Shown: positions 15,465-27,909 of the stretch, piece after piece
Layout: each line of letters starts with the position of its first letter
Position numbering within the stretch: the first letter of the stretch is position 1
Assembly: GCF_019399895.1 (NCBI RefSeq)
Contig: NC_091866.1
Span: forward strand, 4,447,501 to 4,511,500
Direction of reading: 5' to 3'
Length of the DNA: 64,000 bases
DNA from: Cardiocondyla obscurior
Lineage: Eukaryota > Arthropoda > Insecta > Hymenoptera > Formicidae
Made by a program: the position numbers and the translations under genes
The notes under the pieces: generated by a model
Database searches by the model: none
The model's input: only the letters and a program-made list of their open reading frames with translations
Told to the model about the DNA's origin: nothing

Positions 15465-17435
15465 ACTTTTACATATTTACATATTGTGAAAGTACGATAA
15501 TTACGTAGAAAATAATTAATTCAATTTCTTAACGCACTATTTATAAATTAAAAAAAAAAAAAAAAGAAATTGCAAAATATTATTTGCACATTCAGGATTT
15601 TTGAGTGAATACAGAAATTTAAATTTGTTAGAAAAAATTATTTTTTATTTTTTTATTATCATGGAATAAATGTGAGCGAGGTCCTTGATGAATAAAGGAG
15701 AATTTTCTACACAAGACACGTTTAACGTTTTACATTCGACGCAATATTGTCATCAGCGGTGACGCCAATACACGGTTTCGCTCGTTATGTTCGCGGGTGT
15801 TATCCTTTTGCCTATAGTTTACGGATTTAAACGCTCCGAGACGAAGTTTCTAGGACAGATGGGTCTCTGCGACCCTCCAGGAAGTTCCTTGATGTGCTTT
15901 CGTGTTCGTGAGGTAAGCGGCTCTTCGTTGCATGCGCGGCAAACGCTTCTCGCGAAACACGTCGTATCGTGACGCTATTAGAGGCGAATTTCGACAGCAA
16001 ACAAGCCACGGTCATAACGAGGATTTAATCACATTAGATGTACGATACGCCGTCCTTCGAAGTAACGGGAAGTGCGTGGCAAGAACTTTCAAGCTCATCG
16101 AACATTCATTTAACCTTTGTCGTACCATGTCAATACCGCGATAAAGATCTAAAACGGATTTTATCTCTCAAACAAATTTCCAGGAAGCATTTACATATCC
16201 TTTAACGAGGTTCAAAAGGGCAAAAGTAGTAAGTAAGGCGGCGCTTAGTGTAATTAACAACGAGTGTTTTCTTAACAGAAATTGAATGGAAACTTCATTA
16301 ATTAAGATCCTTCACCTTCTAAGCTAGAAGTAAAAGTAGGAAAATTTATTTTCTAATTAATTTGTAATAACTCTATCGTTAAAGTTTTTAACGTAGTTAC
16401 ACACATAAATATATGTTCAATATATCTATAAAGTCGTGTCATATTAAATTTTTTTTTTTCTTTTTTTTTTTTTTAATTATAGAATCCGTTGATAATTATT
16501 CGTTGACATTTAGAACAAAAGTTCGTGTACTACGTACGCATATAAAAGCATTTAGTTCCGAAAACAACTTCATTGTAATCAAATAATTTTTTTTTTCCAC
16601 TACAAGCGGAATTGCATTTGCTCGCAAAGTATGTGGAGTCATGCGTATGATCATATATCAAATCGTGTGTTTACGCATAACAAAGTGTTGTCTCTGTTGT
16701 TTGAAATTCTTTTTTTTTCTTTCTTTCTTTTTTGTGTGTAAAAAGAGCTACGAAATATAGAGAAGTAGTGAAATGCGCGAACTCGAGGCGTGTAACAGAA
16801 AGGAAGAAGTACGGTTTTCTCTTCTGACAAAAGTTTTCATCGCTGAAAGCGTGTGAGGGCCACCGACAAGGCGGCAAGATTTGCGGGGTTCAGAGTACGA
16901 AAGACGATGTACATAGAATAAATATTAATGCAACTGTTGGCCTTTTGCTTCGCGCTTCTCGCATCTGCTCTATTTCAGTCTCCACGGTACCACGATCGAA
17001 TCCTCATTGCTTTTTCTTTCTTTCTCCCGCCTTCTCGCTGGAATTCCTCGAATACGCAAAACTCACGTCTCTTACCGGTTCGGTTATGCATTTATCGTGA
17101 ATTATAATTGTTTGCATTGTGTATGCACGCCGCGGCGCAATTTATCTCGAAATTTTTATTTTATCACTTTGGAATACTTCGGCCATCGCGATATTTCACG
17201 AACTTACCAAAGTAGAAGAAAGTAAGCAATCGTAAAAATACACTGGCTGCTAAACCATATATTGTCCGTTGAGTTTAAAACATTTTCACGATATTTCAAT
17301 ACTTGTGGCAGAATAACATGAAATTATGTCCAAGTTGTTCCAACAAACAAGACAAAGAAACGTTGATTGTAATTTTTTTTGCGAAACACATTTTATGTTA
17401 CGTTAAAATTGGCATGTTAAGTACGAGACGCAATC

Positions 17436-17875
17436 GTGTTAGTCTACTGCGCGTATTGACCTATGTCAACGCGCGCTCGACTGTCGAGTCTGCCGGCCAC
17501 CGGGCCCGCCGGCCGTCGCGCACGCCGTGAGCACGTGCATCTGTTTACGTCTGGCCGGCAGGTCCTCGCACTCCAAGTTCGCAAGGTGGAGGACGCGCGG
17601 GCAGCGGACAGCAAGAACCGGTTTGCCCGGCGAATTCGGCAGTCGAGCGAGCATTGCGTAAGATCAACACAAAACAGTAGACTAGAACGCGGCGAAAAGA
17701 CATTCAGATATCCAGCTTTTTTTAGCTTGTCATTAATTAGGAATAATTGCGTGGTACTTGAACGATTCGAGCGTTACATTTCTGGGTTATTGCTGGTCAG
17801 TTTTGCTACATCTACGAGATAAACTACAGATTGGTTAGTCATTTGATAACGATTAGGCTCGATTTCCACTCGGGT
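17436..17875 (+). mobile_element. Foldback-type dispersed repeat, copy A
   Basis: About 440 bp are shared with the block at 29993-30469 in the same orientation. Positions 17638-17685 are identical over 48 nt to 30221-30268, and 17729-17785 differ at one position in 57 from 30312-30368. The left part (about 17450-17520) resembles the reverse complement of the right part (about 17590-17690), so the unit contains an internal inverted repeat with a GC-rich centre, here partly decayed. The right tail after the arm is single-copy within the unit and ends at the shared CCACTCGGG near 17873. Short open frames across it are products of the inverted repeat. The family is unknown; it resembles a foldback or MITE-like element. 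Confidence 0.75.
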
Positions 17876-20335
17876 ACATTTTATTTCTTCAAAATTATGA
17901 TACTTGAATATTAAATTGCAAAATTGTTCTATTCTCCGAGCGATTAATTGCGGCTCGAACATAAAAGGATTAATGAGCAGATACTCGATTACATTTTATT
18001 TAAATTATTTAAAAATATGTTCTCTGCGAACTGGTGTTAGGAGTTGAAATATCGCGGCGGATAGCCGCAAAAACGAAAAGGCGTTTCACCACTTGGTTCG
18101 GTTCGTTAAAATATTTACGTCGCTGAAGGAATATAGGAGCAATGTTCGCAGTGATTCTATTCACGTCGGACTGCTTGGGTTAAAGAAAAAAAAAAAAAGA
18201 AAAAGCCGATGCCCTTCGCTGCACTGGTGATAGCGAATTAAAATGCTAATTCGTCGCATTAATTTCCATCTATTACGGTCGCTTATACGCCTTTTTACCA
18301 GTAGAAAATAAGCTTAAACGCCTCCACGTTTGTTTAGAGCGACACTATATTTACAAAGTACATGTTTTTTTTTTTTCTTAGTTTTTTTATTGAAAGCTAT
18401 ATGTATACATATATGTATTTAAAATGCAGAGCTTTCTTGTCAAAATAACAAATTTTTCTTTTTTAATAAAGTTAAAAATTAATACTTGGAGATAGAAAAT
18501 AAAAAGCGATTTTAGTTTAGTTATGTCTCAGAAAAATCTTTTTATTGTACGTATATAAACGAGAAACTCGTCAAATTATACTATTTGATAACTTTAGTAA
18601 TATCAGTATTCGAAGCATTTAATTATTTTACGCCTAGAATTCAACTCGTAATGATTTTGGCCAAATATTTGAATATATAATATATCGTTTGTTATTCTAT
18701 ACGAGAATTATTTTACTACCGTCCGTCGTTAATGGTTATTTAATATTCCGTCCATTTTGTTCGCATAGAACGAATGCTATGAAATTCCTCGGAATTCTCG
18801 TTTTCCGGCAAATACAACGATTGATGAAGCATTAGCTTTAATGCTCTTATCTCCCAGTAGACATTTTATCGAAGCTCGCGTGTAGGATTAGTTTCGTTTC
18901 AACGATTCGTTGATCGACTTTTTTTTTCCATTTATCGTATCTTACATGGTCATGCACATTAAATCCATACTCAGGATATGCGTTCTTTCAATCCAACCAC
19001 TTGTTGGACAAATATAAAAATATCATTGTACCGCGCTGAAAATGTTATAGTTTATAAACTTGTTGCGAAAATACTGACACTTGATGTCGCAAAAAAATCT
19101 AAACAACCTTTTTCTGTTTTAACGAAAAATAAATATATTCTTAATTACTTCACATATATCTAGAAATAAGAAAGAAAAAATATATATATATATTTATGAA
19201 CAATGTTATTTTAAATCAAAGTCGATGAGATCATATTGTGGGCAACCATAAATTTTTACAAAATAGGCGGTAAAAGTTTTGGTGGATTCGTAGAATTAGC
19301 ACAAACTTTCACGCTGCGGCAAAGCAATTTAAAACTACTTCCCTAAGTGGAAGTCGAGTGATGCCCAAGGATGAAGCTGTCCAATTTGCGAGATAAGTCG
19401 ACAAATATCTTGACACTCATGGGTAGTAAAAATGCTAATTACACGAATACGATTTTGCTGAACAAAAATTACGGAGATGCATCTTATCGAGATTAAAGCA
19501 AAAAAAAAAAAGAAAGGAAAAAATAAAGAAACATTTTAACGTTGTCGTATGCGCGTTAATTGCGATAAGTATTTTAATAACGAATACTCTGTAACATCAT
19601 TAAAACAAAAACTTTAATGCGAGAATGTCGAGTCAGAATATTTTAAATGGACAAAGTTTGAACATGAATAATAGAAAATTTTTTTTGTTTGGGAGTAAAT
19701 ATAAAAAGTGCTTTAGTGATCAAGAAAAAAAAGAAAAATATTTGTTATTCATATATATATATATATTTTATTTTATCGAAATTTTACCGCTTAAAAAAAA
19801 GAAAAAGAAAAAGCACGTATTCGAGTAGGTGTTTTCAACACTTTCTTGTCTTTCGTCTGTTCGTAATCGGGCCCTCTCTTTTGAGCCACGTGAAGAAACG
19901 TGTTTACGAGCGCCACTTGAAAAGTTCGCGAGGATTGAGTCTTGACAGTTGGTTGGCACGACGGGGAAAAGAGCCGCCCGAGAAACGAGTTTGCGCTCGT
20001 CGACGATGATACGCAGGATATTGCTAGCGATGCTCGTTGAATGAAACGTAGTAAGACTCTTCCAGTTTCGCCAAAACTTTCCATCATCCCATCGCTTCCG
20101 CATCAGACGAGCACATTCGCCGCCAGATGATGGTAAAGTCTTTTCTTCGCGTGACACGAATATCCAGAGTTTCAAAAGGTTCCTATTTTTTCTTTTTTTT
20201 TTAACCTCGTTTTGGGAAACGTAATGCAAATTAAAGTTTATCAAGCTTCCATTGTTTAATAAAGAGATAAATAATTTTCTAAGAAATATATTTACATATG
20301 CCGATAACGGATGTAACAATGTTAGGCGAAGTAAA

Positions 20336-20358
20336 CGTTTAAGCGCCGCGCTTAAACG
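20336..20358. repeat. 10-bp perfect stem palindrome with 3-nt centre
   Basis: CGTTTAAGCG at 20336-20345 and CGCTTAAACG at 20349-20358 flank CCG. Such a compact palindrome could bind a dimeric factor or form a tight hairpin. It lies inside CpG-rich DNA with no supported gene. Confidence 0.8.
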
Positions 20359-21774
20359 CGCCTACACGTCAATCTGCAAACGTCTCTTGCAGAAGTTCTC
20401 AGAAACGCGGTTTACAAGTATGAAGTTGGAAAAACTAGCGCAGATTGAGCTTTGGTAACTCATCGGGAAATCGCGTAGACGCGTGCCTCTGGGATATAAA
20501 GCACACTCGCGAACGAACTTGAGACAAGAAAGGATCTAGGCGCTTCCTGGCCTCTCTAGCTCCTCGAAAGCTAAACTTATCTAAAACTTCGACTTGTACG
20601 AGAGGTTCTGATAATCGTTAGCACTTTATGGAATGTATAATAAATACCTGTGTGCTATTCGGAAAATCCATTTGGGGCATTTGTACGTCTGACAGATCGA
20701 TTATGAAACATTCATGGAAAAAGTTGTAGCCGCTAAAGTACTTTGATATATCTCCTATATATTTATCTCGTGTGTCACGTATCTCATTTTTATCTCTTTT
20801 ATATCTCCCATTCTTTCTTTTCGATTTTTTCCCCGAACAACAACAGAGTTATGTCAAAATTAATTCTGCATTAATGTCGCATTGATCTTGGACTATGATA
20901 CTTAAACCTAAGATACGCAAAGACATTTTTTTTTGTTTAATTTAGTAAAAAGTTTTTTATTTAAATTATTAATTTATCCTCATCCGTCCGTGCAAATTAT
21001 ATAAATTTTACAATCTCGAGAGCATATCTCTTCGATGAGTTATGTACATACAATGAAAGCATTTTAGTTTCTGAGCAAACTCGACTAATAACGACGTTCT
21101 GGCCAATGACAAATGGCGTCGGATAAGTAATTAGCTGACCCTGATCGTTAAAGAGTCAAATGAAATCTTGCACCATTCACGATTAGATCCGTCAGCGAGC
21201 ACCGCCAACGATTTAAACTTTTCACGAACTCGAATTACCTGGTAAAGAAGAAAAAAAAAAAAGGAGCTCACAGAAGTGGGTTAATGTTCATCATTAAGAA
21301 CTGCTACACCGAGCACATAGGAGCGAAGAGAAAATAAAAAGATAGAACATTACAATCACGAATGAAATTTGTCTTTTCGCGGCGAATGCACCGCGGTTAG
21401 TGGGCTGTCTTCTCGGATTCTCGCGTTAAAATATCATCATCGTGTGTAATTTTGTATTAAGACATCAAAATATCTTTATAAATATATCAAACAGATAAAC
21501 GATCCTTCGAAAAAAAAAAAGAAAAGAAAAAAAATCAATCACACTTTTCTCCAAGTTTTTTAATTTTTTAAAAATACAAGTCGTTAGCGAGAGTAAAAAA
21601 TACTTTGTGTAAAATTAAAATATCTTTATTTCCCGATAAAAATACGAGAGAGAGAGTTCTGAGTTTTACGTCAAGCTGATCTATTTCATGAAAATAACAT
21701 TTTCACGATAGCAGAAATAATTGACAGACCTCGAGAAGTGAGGGGCATCACGGTATCTCTTTATGTGTAGAATC

Positions 21775-21813
21775 GCACGCGTTCGGAGATGAAAAGTGCA
21801 CGCGAACGCGTGC
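21775..21813. repeat. 11-bp perfect stem hairpin, CpG-rich
   Basis: GCACGCGTTCG at 21775-21785 is repeated inverted at 21803-21813 with a 17-nt loop. It lies in a CpG-rich block (about 21690-22160) with no recognisable gene. Confidence 0.8.
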
Positions 21814-23029
21814 TTATACTACTTGATTCACCTGCCGGATCGTAATGCGCGGAGCAAACAGCTCGGACATTCTGATAACCCTACATTATTACAGCGCGCA
21901 AGTACAAACGACCTAATCTGACCGTCCGCGGAAGGAGAAGTGCATAAAGGAGACTTCTAGGTAGAGATATCATTCAACATGCACGGCCTACGAGCATTAT
22001 TGTACGGCTCCTTCCATTGTTCGGCGTCGGACAGTCAAGCTCGCAATGCTCTTCCGTTTCGCGTTTTTCATTCTACCGTAAAAGCCGAGTATCAATACGG
22101 AAGGCATAAGAAGCCATACCCGGCCTTCTATACCGCAGCGTCAAAATGAAAAACGGAAAGCTATTTATTGCGTATTATGCTTATTATAGCCGCAATATGG
22201 CAAACGTTTTTTTTTTATTTACGTCTAGAACGCGTCGATTGTTTGCACATTAAAAATTTATTTAAATCCATAACACAATTTTTTTTTTTTTTTTAGTAAA
22301 AGCAAATAAGTCTGTTTTAACAATTTTGTGATAATTATTTTGAATTCAAAGAAATGAGATTATACAAGATTTAAAATTATTCACAAGCTTGTAGTATATT
22401 AGAACACGTCAATCTTTAACTGTTTTGAATTAAACTATATTCTACATTGATCTTTTTACGTAGAAGATAAAAGTGGAATAAAAATAGATGCGCTCTTGCA
22501 AAAATTGCGTGCAAAAGAAAGGAAAATGTTCGAGCTGCTTGCAGTTGAAATTTCTATTATAAACCCCGAAGTATTATTTTGGCAGAATTGCTCTAGCGTC
22601 AGTTTTGTACGCATCTCTCACGTGTCTCCGGTATCCAACAATACCGGATGATCATATTTTCAAGAAAATATATGACTTCAATTTCGATTCTTCAGGATTG
22701 TCTGAAACCGATTTGCTTCGTTTCGTTCTCCTTGGTCTCGGGATATTCGATTTATATTGCGAATCTAGCTTTACTTTCGGCCGGTCTGCCCTAGCAGGAG
22801 ATATCGCGAGATATAGTGTGCTTTCGCAGAGGAATACTGATTCAAAACACATAGCCTGCGTCCGAGCGAAATGCTACCTTACGCACAACACAATTGCCTT
22901 ATAATATCTTTTCTTTTATTTTCTCAATTTGTTTGGCGGAAATTAATTTTGCCTCTGTAACTTTCATTAATACATATTGATAAAAATACAACTCAATAAT
23001 ACAGACACATAATCTTTACAGTTAAATTC

Positions 23030-23064
23030 AATTTAATTTAATTTAAATTTAAATTTAAATTTTA
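23030..23064. repeat. (AATTT)n/(AAATTT)n simple repeat
   Basis: Short A/T units repeat in tandem, giving local palindromy. Confidence 0.85.
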
Positions 23065-23585
23065 TTACGTTTTGCAGAGAAAGTGTGCATTAGGAATTTT
23101 AATTCACTCGGTGCTCTATAACGATGTATTAATACCATCAAATAGAGAAAATATTCTAATATTTTCCATTTACCGTTTAATATTATCTTAACGAAATCTT
23201 ATAGAAAATCTGCAAATTTCAAGAAAATCGCGAAAAAAAAATCTTGCTTAAGAACGGAGAGATCTCATTTCTTGCAAGAACTATTATTCTCAAAAGGATA
23301 ATCGTCCTATTGAAATATACTTATTGTACTCACTATACGTGCATCTATGCGCTTATTCTATGCATTTTGCACCGTTTCTCATATGGTCGTGAAATCTAAT
23401 ATTACCGCGGCCAATAAATCAGAAGCGACCATAATCTTTTGCGGAGCTTTATTTCCTACCCACGTAAAACGTAAACTACGAGCCAATTTCTTAGGCGGCG
23501 ACAGGATAGCTAGCATTTTGAAGAGAAGAAACATAAAGGCGGGCGACGCGTAGTAAGCATAACAGTGAGCCAAAAATGCGAACCG

Positions 23586-23604
23586 AATCAACGTTGGAAC
23601 ACCG
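23586..23604 (+). repeat. 19-nt word shared with the polymerase promoter zone
   Basis: These 19 bases (AATCAACGTTGG then AACACCG) recur exactly at 49454-49472 in the same orientation. Flanks on both sides differ, so it is not part of an obvious longer repeat. Confidence 0.6.
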
Positions 23605-24549
23605 TGAATTATGGATTCCACTTTGGATTATTAAAAACCATTATTCAAAATATATCAGTGGATGAAGTGGCGTTAGCCAGATTTTCCTAAATTATGAACA
23701 CTTTGCCGTAATAACACGATATTGCTGACGACCAATAAATTTCAAAAATTTTTTTGAAAACCAAAGTAAAATTCTCACATAATTCACATCGAATATAGTG
23801 TAATTATTTTTTTACTTATTTCCGAACACTTTCAATTAACGTTTCGTTAATTACACTTGGCTCGTATCTTGTATACAACTTTTTCTAATTAATATATCAA
23901 TTATTATTCGGCCGAATGTCCAAAGTAATATTGCAAAAATAAATTTGCAAATATTTTATTTACATAACGTGCACATTAATTAGAAATTGCAATATTACTG
24001 ATTGCTAACGCCTGATATATGTACATATATGCAATAACAAAATGTTTGCGATGTATTTGCATTGAACAGTTCTACGCTGCTATTATTACGCGCGATACAT
24101 TACAGTTGTATACACAATAATGCAATAACTATGTAATGGTATTTGTTGTATTATTTCGATATCTTGCAATTAGAATATATATAACTCTTGATACTCCTGA
24201 TTAGATATTTTGATATACGTTATTGATTTATATAGTAAACAATTGTTTTGTAAGATACGGATACCGATCTGTCTCAGAGGGTCGTAAATTCTCAAAGCTC
24301 CCCTTACTCTGACTAAACAATGAAAACCTCTCTCTGAAACACAAGCTGGCAAAAGAAAAGACGTTGTTCTTTCAGACTTTTGTTTTAATCTTACATGTAT
24401 ATCGCAATAAAATATGGCATTAAAATTATAATATAGTCTTTACGTTTTAACAATATAATAAAAGAATTTGATTCTCTAAAAATGTTAAATAAATACGAGT
24501 TATGAAAATGAGGAAAACGAAAGAGAAAAAGAATAAATGCAATTCTATT

Positions 24550-24592
24550 AAAAAAAAAAAAATATATATATATATATATGTGTGTGTGTATG
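24550..24592. repeat. A run, (AT)n and (GT)n compound microsatellite
   Basis: About 12 A residues are followed by (AT)n and then (GT)n with no interruption. Confidence 0.95.
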
Positions 24593-27500
24593 ATGCATAA
24601 AGAAATAGTTAATAACATACGTTTCCTCTGAGGGCGTACGATATACATATGTTGCATCCTCGATCCCTCGCGGAATGGGTTGGAAACTCTCTCAGCAATC
24701 AGTGTATCAAAGCAAATAAATTAATGTATCATGTCGCAAATGGCCAGTCCGGTAGGCGCTCTTACGACATCGCGTTTATTATACGCCAAGAACTGGCGGT
24801 TACCGAGCAAAATTCTATCATCTGTAATCATGACGCATGATCGAAGCAACATGCTCGTAACACTGAAGCGTTTCCGTCGCGTGCTTTAATTAATTCGGTA
24901 GTTGTAGCAAGATAAAGATAACGAGAGAGAGAGAGATGCAAAAGAGAGAATCTCACGATTAGAATAATCGTCGGACGATATAACATAGAATAAACGATTA
25001 TGTCCGTTTTTCGTTCAAAATAACAATTATTCGCGAAACATATTTCGCAACATATATTATTATTTTGGATGTGCGTTATTAGTTATGATTTAATACACAA
25101 CCGCGCATACATATTTAATTATACAAAATGTAATAGCAAGAGGTAAAAACCGACCAATGATTGATATCATTTTTAGCAGTCATCTGTCCAGAACAGACAT
25201 TTATCAATCTACAAGATTGACCGATAAATTCATCGACGGCGAACGATAGATTTAGGACGATCAGAGCTTAGGATGTACGTTTGACAATGACAAACCCGGT
25301 CGAGGGAGATTAGAAAGCCTTTGTACGTACCAGCCAGCTGACCATTGTGCCGAAAGAGAGGCCAGAGGAAGCTGTTCTTTTGTCGCGGATGACAGGGATG
25401 ATCTCCTTCTATCAGTACTGATATTTGTAGCAGCGAAACGCTGACCCTTTCAGCCGCCAATTTTATATCTACATTTTATTATACTTTTATTCTCTTTTTC
25501 TTTCTTTTTTTCTTTTTTTTTTTTAAACTATATTATTTTATAGTACTAAATTCGTAATTTATTGTGTCTTACGACCAAACTTTTGGTTAGAACATTGTAA
25601 GCTTAAAAATTAGTACACATATTGTACTCAAGATGCATTTTACATATATGCTGCGCGAACTACTAAGTACAGTATTTCTCTTCACGGAACGTTTCCTCAG
25701 CCGAGTGAATTCATTAAAATGTTGACAGAACACCGTATCATGTAATGAATAATATACGACAGTGTAGCAAAAGCCATGCTTTGTCGAACGTGGAAAGCTG
25801 ATGAGTACCTTTGTAACGACGGTATCATTTAATTAATCAGAAGTAGCAACTGCTAAACCACTGCCTTTTGCGGTATAATGCAGCTCGTGAAAAGGAAATT
25901 CTCGAAACGAGACCCGGAATCAGAGAAATCAAGAACGAAGCTGGAATGGTTATAAACCGATTTATGCTCACGAAAAAAGAAAGAAAGATAGGAAAAGAGA
26001 GAGAGAGAGAAAGAGGGAGAAGGGGAGCGACACTTATTGTTAGATCGATTTCCAATTAACCGCAGAAGTTTTTTTTATTTAAAAAAAAAATTGCACCTCT
26101 TTACGATCGATAGCGACAAATACGTACCTTCGGCAAAACGACATTCGTTGAATTTATAAAACTAGTAAAAGCAATTGATGAGATTTATAATGAATTTTAT
26201 TCTATAAAATATATAAATAATTAGAAATAGAATAAAAATTTAATTGCATATATAATTCTTGATTGGATTGCGCAAATATTGATAGCAATAATTAAAAAAT
26301 GAAAAATAATCGAGAATTAGTATAAGATATTAATCACAGTTATGAATGGCTTTATTGCAACGAAACGTATTGCTTACTGCCATTCGCGATTCTACATTGC
26401 CTGAAATTTTCCGCGAAATTATGGGATTTACTCCGCGGCACATTTAACAGGTGCACGGGGACGTGTTTGGTGTGCTGATACGATACACGAGGCCGCAGAA
26501 TGGCACGTTCCATCGTTGAAACTTGATAATAATGAACTTGGCTAAGGCTGTATGACCGACATTCTTGCCCTACATTTAGCGGTATACATGTTTATCCGAT
26601 ACTTGCGCGATGTCAGCATCAAACGCGATCTTCCCACGAGATAAACAAAAATTTCCTTTCAAGTGGTTAGTCTTTGGTTATACGTGGCGGATAGTAAAAC
26701 AGTTATTTTTCATAATTAAGAGACGCAGTAGGATCTAGCGATAAGTTTACGCGCAGCGAGAACGATGATATCACAATTTTTTTCCGAAACAAACTTTTTT
26801 AAAGAATATCATTGATAAATGCCTTTGCTAAATTTTCTGCCGTGCGATATTCTGGTGGTGAAAGGTGGTGTAAAAAAAAAGAAAAAGAAACGAAAAAAAA
26901 AAAAAAAATAGGAGAACGTAATTAATATGATTAATAGTGCGATTTTAAAAGAAGAAAAATTTTATTAATGCTTAATTAATATTTTAAAAAAGATGATATA
27001 TGTATTACGAGATAACACGTTTAGTTCTAATGCATGCGGAAATTATTGTGACATAATGCAGTTATCCTTTCTCATCGATCGCGTCGTTGATATTACTTGA
27101 ACTCAATGGCAAATTCAATCGATCGCTGCTGATGGCGATTCGAGAGAATGTGTACTAATACTTGGGGTTTCGAGCTTAGAGGAAGCAGAAAAAAATTATT
27201 TATCCCACTTTTTCTACCAGAATATACTAAAATGTAAAAAAATATATATATACAGTATACATAATTGTGATTTAATAATTAGTTTTTAATATTGGCTTGA
27301 AAAATTAACTCTTTAATATAAAGTTTAAATTGATAAGAACAAAACACCGACGCGTACTTTATATGAAAATTGTTAACGAATGAAAAGAATGGCATGTGTT
27401 GAATGTACCGAAGCAAAATTGCGTCGAACGTCTTCTAGCTGAAGACATAAAATAGCCGACAGACTCGAAATAAATTTGCGCCCAAAATTGAATTGCACTG

Positions 27501-27871
27501 GAATGCAACAAACAACCGGTGAATTGGCACCGCGAGAAAAATTCGGCATTGAGCGGACGAAATTTATTTCGAGTTCGACAAATTAGGTTTCGCAGAAAAT
27601 CAATACGGTAGAAACGCACAGCGAGTTTCATAATCTTTTATTGTGAAATTAGACACACTTTATGTCACCGGATATTTCGTAAATATAAATTTAAGCATTT
27701 GATTCGGACAATTTTATCTGACAGAGACTTCAAACATTATGAATGTATTTTGCGTTTTTTGTTTTTAAATAATTTTTGTCATTTCTATGTACGTGCATTT
27801 GCACATCGTGCTAGGGTTTGTAATACATTTTTCAAAAGTACCTAATATAATATTTCTTTATTGCTGAAAAT

Positions 27872-27877
27872 GAGAGA

Positions 27878-27909
<32 letters not shown>
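27872..27909. repeat. (AG)n microsatellite
   Basis: An uninterrupted GA run of more than ten units is preceded by GAGAAAGAGAAA. GA tracts can act as GAGA-factor sites in insects, but nothing nearby argues for a promoter. Confidence 0.95.

Larger units (their letters stand above)
7371..17435. other. Gene-free mixed AT/CpG region
   Basis: CpG-rich patches (about 9000-9440, 9700-10060, 10360-10790, 13620-13940, 15680-16260) alternate with AT-rich DNA and long T or A runs (7379-7397, 12129-12140, 14000-14170, 16448-16474). The longest open frames (128 codons at 9120-9506 minus, 119 codons at 11461-11820 plus) end in homopolymer-encoded residues or match nothing I know. Confidence 0.6.

Noticed and set aside
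19768..20319. 183-codon minus-strand open frame, the longest outside the polymerase gene apart from its exons
   Set aside because: It includes Lys-rich and poly-Phe stretches encoded by A/T runs, overlaps open frames on the other strand, and shows no domain or splice context.
20494..20503. TATA-like GATATAAAGC
   Set aside because: No initiator at the right distance and no open frame or spliced exon downstream.
26668..26690. Sequence beginning TCTTTGGTTAT, like the start of miR-9
   Set aside because: Similarity stops after 11 nt and no complementary arm lies nearby to form a hairpin.
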